The notes beneath the pieces are model-generated. The model was not told the DNA's origin. It did not search any database and saw only the letters and a list, made by a program, of their open reading frames with translations. From NCBI GenBank assembly GCA_964436305.1, contig CAYTCI010000003.1, forward strand, positions 1 through 64,000: a DNA stretch of 64,000 nt, in the 5' to 3' direction. This document shows, piece by piece, positions 61,727-64,000 of this stretch. The DNA comes from JAKPUX01 sp964436305 (GTDB lineage Bacteria; Zhuqueibacterota; Zhuqueibacteria; Residuimicrobiales; Residuimicrobiaceae). The position numbers and the translations under genes are program-made. Numbering within the stretch: the first letter of the stretch is position 1; every line of letters begins with the position of its first letter.

Positions 61727-62523
61727 GACCTCCCCTTCCTGGCGAGGATAAAAAAGGTGGGCATCAGCCAGCGGTTGCCGAAGGAATTGCGGTTGTCGAT
61801 CCACCGCCCGAGACGCCGGTCCCAGCCATGCGTCTGCAGGCGCTCCACCATGCGCAGGTGCCAGGGACGGTTCCAGAGGGCGCGCGGCGAGCGCATCGCC
61901 GCCTCACTGGTTTCGCGGTTGATAAAGCACCAGGAGAAACCGGCATCGCGCAAGAGACGGTCGATCGAGGCGAGCGAAAGCAGTTGCGGGAAATCGGGCT
62001 TGTCCGCCGGCAGCCAGTGCAGCCATTCCGCGACGACACGCGCCACGTTCCGGCGCGAAAGCAGCGAGAGCAGCGGCAGGCCGTAATGAGGATCGCACAG
62101 GGCGTTGGCAGGCGAGCAGCGGTTCGGGGTGGCGACCAGCAGCAACCCGCCGGGCCTGAGTGCGCCGCCGATTTGCTGCAATACCCGGGCGGGATCGGCA
62201 AGATGTTCGAGCACATCCCACAGGACCGCGGCTTGCAGCGGCGTATCCATCTGCCATCTGCCGAGATCGGCGCAGACATAGCGCACCGCGCTGCCGGCGA
62301 TCCGGGCAGGGGGTGAGGCCAGCCGATCCACAGCGGTCACCAGCGCGCCGGCCTCCGCCAGCGCCCGGCTGGCGCCGCCTGCACCGCAGCCGGCATCGAG
62401 GACCGCCGCACCGGAGAGCGTCATCCAGCGCTGCAGCAGAGTGACGATCAGTTCTCCGCGCAGTCCGGCCCAGTCGTCATAATTGCTCCAGAGACGCAGA
62501 TGGCCGGTCAGGGCTTGGGCCAC
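61723..62523 (-). CDS. SAM-dependent methyltransferase, class I
   Basis: A 266-residue soluble protein. SAM motif I is AAVLDAGCGAGGASRALAEA, motif II AVDRLASPP, and VRYVCADLGRWQMD is the third loop; LWDVLEHLADPARVLQQIGG and LRPGGLLLVATPN are UbiG/Methyltransf_11-like. The Trp/Arg-rich C-terminus (NRPWHLRMVERLQTHGWDRR) is unusual for the family. The start is GTG 62523, overlapping GT2-5 by 16 nt. It may methylate a sugar hydroxyl or acid of the cluster product, or act with a radical-SAM partner. Confidence 0.86.
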   Translation of the reverse strand: MAQALTGHLRLWSNYDDWAGLRGELIVTLLQRWMTLSGAAVLDAGCGAGGASRALAEAGALVTAVDRLASPPARIAGSAVRYVCADLGRWQMDTPLQAAVLWDVLEHLADPARVLQQIGGALRPGGLLLVATPNRCSPANALCDPHYGLPLLSLLSRRNVARVVAEWLHWLPADKPDFPQLLSLASIDRLLRDAGFSWCFINRETSEAAMRSPRALWNRPWHLRMVERLQTHGWDRRLGRWIDNRNSFGNRWLMPTFFILARKGRS

Positions 62524-63602
62524 GAGACCTCCGGCCCCAGAGGCGGCAGGGCGAAGAGATGGTAGAGCGGAAAGAGCACCTGCCAGAGGAAAAAACCACC
62601 GGGATGGAAGGGCTGCCGCAGCCGGCTGCTCCAGAACCAGAGGGCCAGGCCATCCAGCAGGATCTTGGCGGCGAGGAAGAGGAGCAGGGAGGGCCGCAGG
62701 AAGGGCGCGAGGAGCAGCAGCGACCAGAGCAGGAGGTTGGTGCCGTGAAAGAGGAGATAGCCAAGCTGGACGGGCCGGGTATAGCGGGCGCCCGCGGAGA
62801 GGTGACGGCGTTTTTGGCGGCGGAAGGTGCGCCAGTTGGCGGGCCCGCGGGCGGGAACCGCCGCCTCGGGTGCGAGCTGGTAGGTGAGTTTGCCGCCGGG
62901 GGCGGTTGCCAGGCGCTGCAGGAGAAAGTCGTCATCGCCGGAGAGGGTATCGGGCAGGGCAGCGTAGCCGCCGATGGCGCTCAGGGCCGCCCGGCGGCAG
63001 GCGAGGCTGCGGCCCGTGCCGGTGATGGCGCGTCCATGGCCGAGGCCGCCGGCGGCGACCAGGGCTGCGGCCAGGGTATCGGTGTGGAGAAAGGCGCGCC
63101 AGAGCGGCGGCGCCTCCGGCGCGGTCAGGGGAGAAAAGCCGGCACATGCCGTCGCACCCGCGGCGAGGGCAGCCGCCATCCCGGCCATCCAGGCCGGCGG
63201 CGGGGTGCAGTCGGCGTCGGTGAAGAGGAGGTATTCGCCGCGGGCCTGGCGCAAGGCGCTCTCGAGCGCCCCCTTCTTGCGGCTTTGCCAGCGCCCGGGA
63301 TGCGTATTGTCGAGCAGCCGCCAGCCCGGGTGACGCGCCACCGCGGCGCTGGCGATCGCACGGGTGGCGTCGCAGGACTGGTCATCGACGATCAGCACCT
63401 CCCGGTCACCCCCATACGCTTGCGCACCCAGGGCAGCGAGGCAGTCGCCGAGCAGCGCACCCTCGTTGCGGGCGGCGACGATCACACTCAGACTGGGCAG
63501 CGATGCCGGTATGGGCGGGCGGCGCAACCGCAGGATCCCGCAAAACAGCCACGCGATGATCAGGAGATAAAGTGAAAATATTATTGAGATTGTCAGTATC
63601 AT
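62508..63602 (-). CDS. Membrane GT2 glycosyltransferase (GT2-5), first gene of the cluster
   Basis: A 364-residue protein with TM (ILTISIIFSLYLLIIAWLFC), GT-A domain (LSVIVAARNEGALLGDCLAA, VDDQSCDAT, FTDADCTPPPAW, SGDDDFLLQRL) and RRQKRRHLSAG at the QxxRW site. As in GT2-3 the last residue is His, not Trp. C-terminal TM helices include LLLWSLLLLAPFLRP. The ATG at 63602 has AGGA in front; an upstream TTG is possible. It heads the leftward 13-gene cluster and diverges from the membrane gene at the window edge. Confidence 0.87.
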   Translation of the reverse strand: MILTISIIFSLYLLIIAWLFCGILRLRRPPIPASLPSLSVIVAARNEGALLGDCLAALGAQAYGGDREVLIVDDQSCDATRAIASAAVARHPGWRLLDNTHPGRWQSRKKGALESALRQARGEYLLFTDADCTPPPAWMAGMAAALAAGATACAGFSPLTAPEAPPLWRAFLHTDTLAAALVAAGGLGHGRAITGTGRSLACRRAALSAIGGYAALPDTLSGDDDFLLQRLATAPGGKLTYQLAPEAAVPARGPANWRTFRRQKRRHLSAGARYTRPVQLGYLLFHGTNLLLWSLLLLAPFLRPSLLLFLAAKILLDGLALWFWSSRLRQPFHPGGFFLWQVLFPLYHLFALPPLGPEVSWPKP

Positions 63603-63609
63603 TCCTGGC

Positions 63610-63638
63610 AAATTATCCAAAAATGGGGAAACAAGCAA
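63610..63638 (-). promoter_or_regulatory. Weak candidate promoter for the glycan cluster
   Basis: Minus strand TTGCTT (63638-63633), 17-nt spacer, TAATTT (63615-63610). The start site would lie almost at the ATG (63602), leaving no leader for the ribosome-binding site, so the true promoter may be further up in the gap 63603-63756, where TAATAT is also seen without a -35 box. Confidence 0.2.
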
Positions 63639-63689
63639 GGAATATTACCGGCAGGAGTGGGCAAATGCCCGTTGGGTGAGACAAAAGCG

Positions 63690-63718
63690 TTGTTTGCCGC
63701 CGATTATTTATGTATCTT
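63690..63718 (+). promoter_or_regulatory. Sigma70-like promoter for the right-edge membrane protein gene
   Basis: TTGTTT (63690-63695), a 17-nt spacer, TATCTT (63713-63718), about 39 nt before the ATG at 63757. Confidence 0.5.
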
Positions 63719-63756
63719 TCTGCACATAGCCGACCCAAATCGCAATGGAGTTCGCC

Positions 63757-64000
63757 ATGCCAACCAAACGGGACAAGGTCGCCGATTACCTCAGGACAGC
63801 ACTCTGGATCCTCTCCGCACTGACGCTGATCATCATCGTCGTCTCCGGCATCAAGTACACCTACAACCAGCGGTATATTCGCAAGATAGCCGAACTCGAA
63901 CAGGTGATCAAGGGAATGCGTTCAACCATGAGCGTCGAGAGCGTGCGCCAGTACAACATCCAGCGTATCATCGCCATCATCAGCCAGTATAACCGGACCA
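63757..64000 (+). CDS. Single-TM membrane protein, 5' part only (runs off the window)
   Basis: The frame is open from ATG 63757 (GGAG 6 nt upstream; ATG 63745 is in frame too) to the last base, encoding at least 81 residues: a basic start (MPTKRDKVADYLR), a TM helix (ALWILSALTLIIIVVSGI), then a helical segment (IAELEQVIKGMRSTMSVESV) and IQRIIAIISQYNRT at the edge. The last block resembles the entry to an SLT lytic-transglycosylase domain, but too little is visible to call it. It is divergent from the glycan cluster. Confidence 0.7.
   Translation, partial: MPTKRDKVADYLRTALWILSALTLIIIVVSGIKYTYNQRYIRKIAELEQVIKGMRSTMSVESVRQYNIQRIIAIISQYNRT

Noticed and set aside
48979..63602. Interpretation of the cluster as a classical Wzx/Wzy capsule locus
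   Set aside because: No Wzx, Wzy, Wza or Wzc homologue in the window, and three radical-SAM enzymes are not part of that system.

Overview
The window is a dense, high-GC bacterial chromosome segment: about 53 protein genes, no tRNA, rRNA, CRISPR array or insertion sequence seen. Several markers point to the FCB side of the tree, most like KSB1/Calditrichota-type lineages. These are a 917-residue exported protein ending in an NYPNPFNPET-type sorting/FlgD-like domain, a GWxTD-domain protein, bacillithiol genes (bshC, bshB1), a diderm envelope (outer-membrane barrels, lipoproteins, MltB, Mpl) and menaquinone genes. The phylum is an inference. Promoters that can be read look sigma70-like (TTGnnn, 16-17 nt, TAnnnT).

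Layout. 1-6.9 kb: the 3' end of pyruvate:ferredoxin oxidoreductase, a dihydroorotate-dehydrogenase-like flavoprotein, adenine deaminase, RfbC, then a leftward HAD phosphatase / carbamoyltransferase / SxtJ unit. 7.1-12 kb: bacillithiol genes bshC-bshB1 facing metY-metX. 12.1-17.2 kb: hutU, a SpoIIE-type phosphatase, hutI and a radical-SAM gene. 17.2-22.7 kb, leftward: AMIN-amidase, rhomboid protease, outer-membrane barrel, free Met-(R)-sulfoxide reductase and leuCD. 22.8-27.4 kb, leftward: a lipoprotein, the large repeat/sorting-domain protein and a lipoprotein serpin. 27.7-39.1 kb, rightward: a DUF1460 protein, MltB-like transglycosylase, menG-menA, a CPBP protease, a transglutaminase-like protein, a stand-alone SpoT-like HD protein, an M3-like metallopeptidase and a membrane-tethered GH2-like pseudoenzyme. 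39.2-49 kb, rightward housekeeping: smc, GWxTD protein, a UbiA-family prenyltransferase, dtd, maf, rodZ-like, mpl and an R3H protein.

49-63.6 kb is the most unusual part: a 13-gene leftward cluster, most genes overlapping by 4 nt or nearly touching. It holds five membrane-anchored GT2 glycosyltransferases, three different radical-SAM enzymes with C-terminal cysteine clusters, a SAM methyltransferase, an LPG-synthase-TM/flippase-like protein, a Wzi-like outer-membrane barrel, a DUF3108 exported protein and a PHP (CehA/McbA-like) hydrolase. It reads as a pathway that builds, radically modifies and exports a glycan or glycolipid. No precursor peptide, Wzx/Wzy pair or ABC exporter is visible, so it does not match a pathway I can name. 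A divergent membrane protein starts at the right edge and runs off the window.

How the genes fit together: envelope building and turnover (mpl, rodZ, amidase, MltB, DUF1460, glycan cluster), thiol and redox metabolism (bacillithiol, msrC, metXY), amino acid metabolism (hut, leu) and menaquinone synthesis are interleaved in short operons with very little intergenic DNA.
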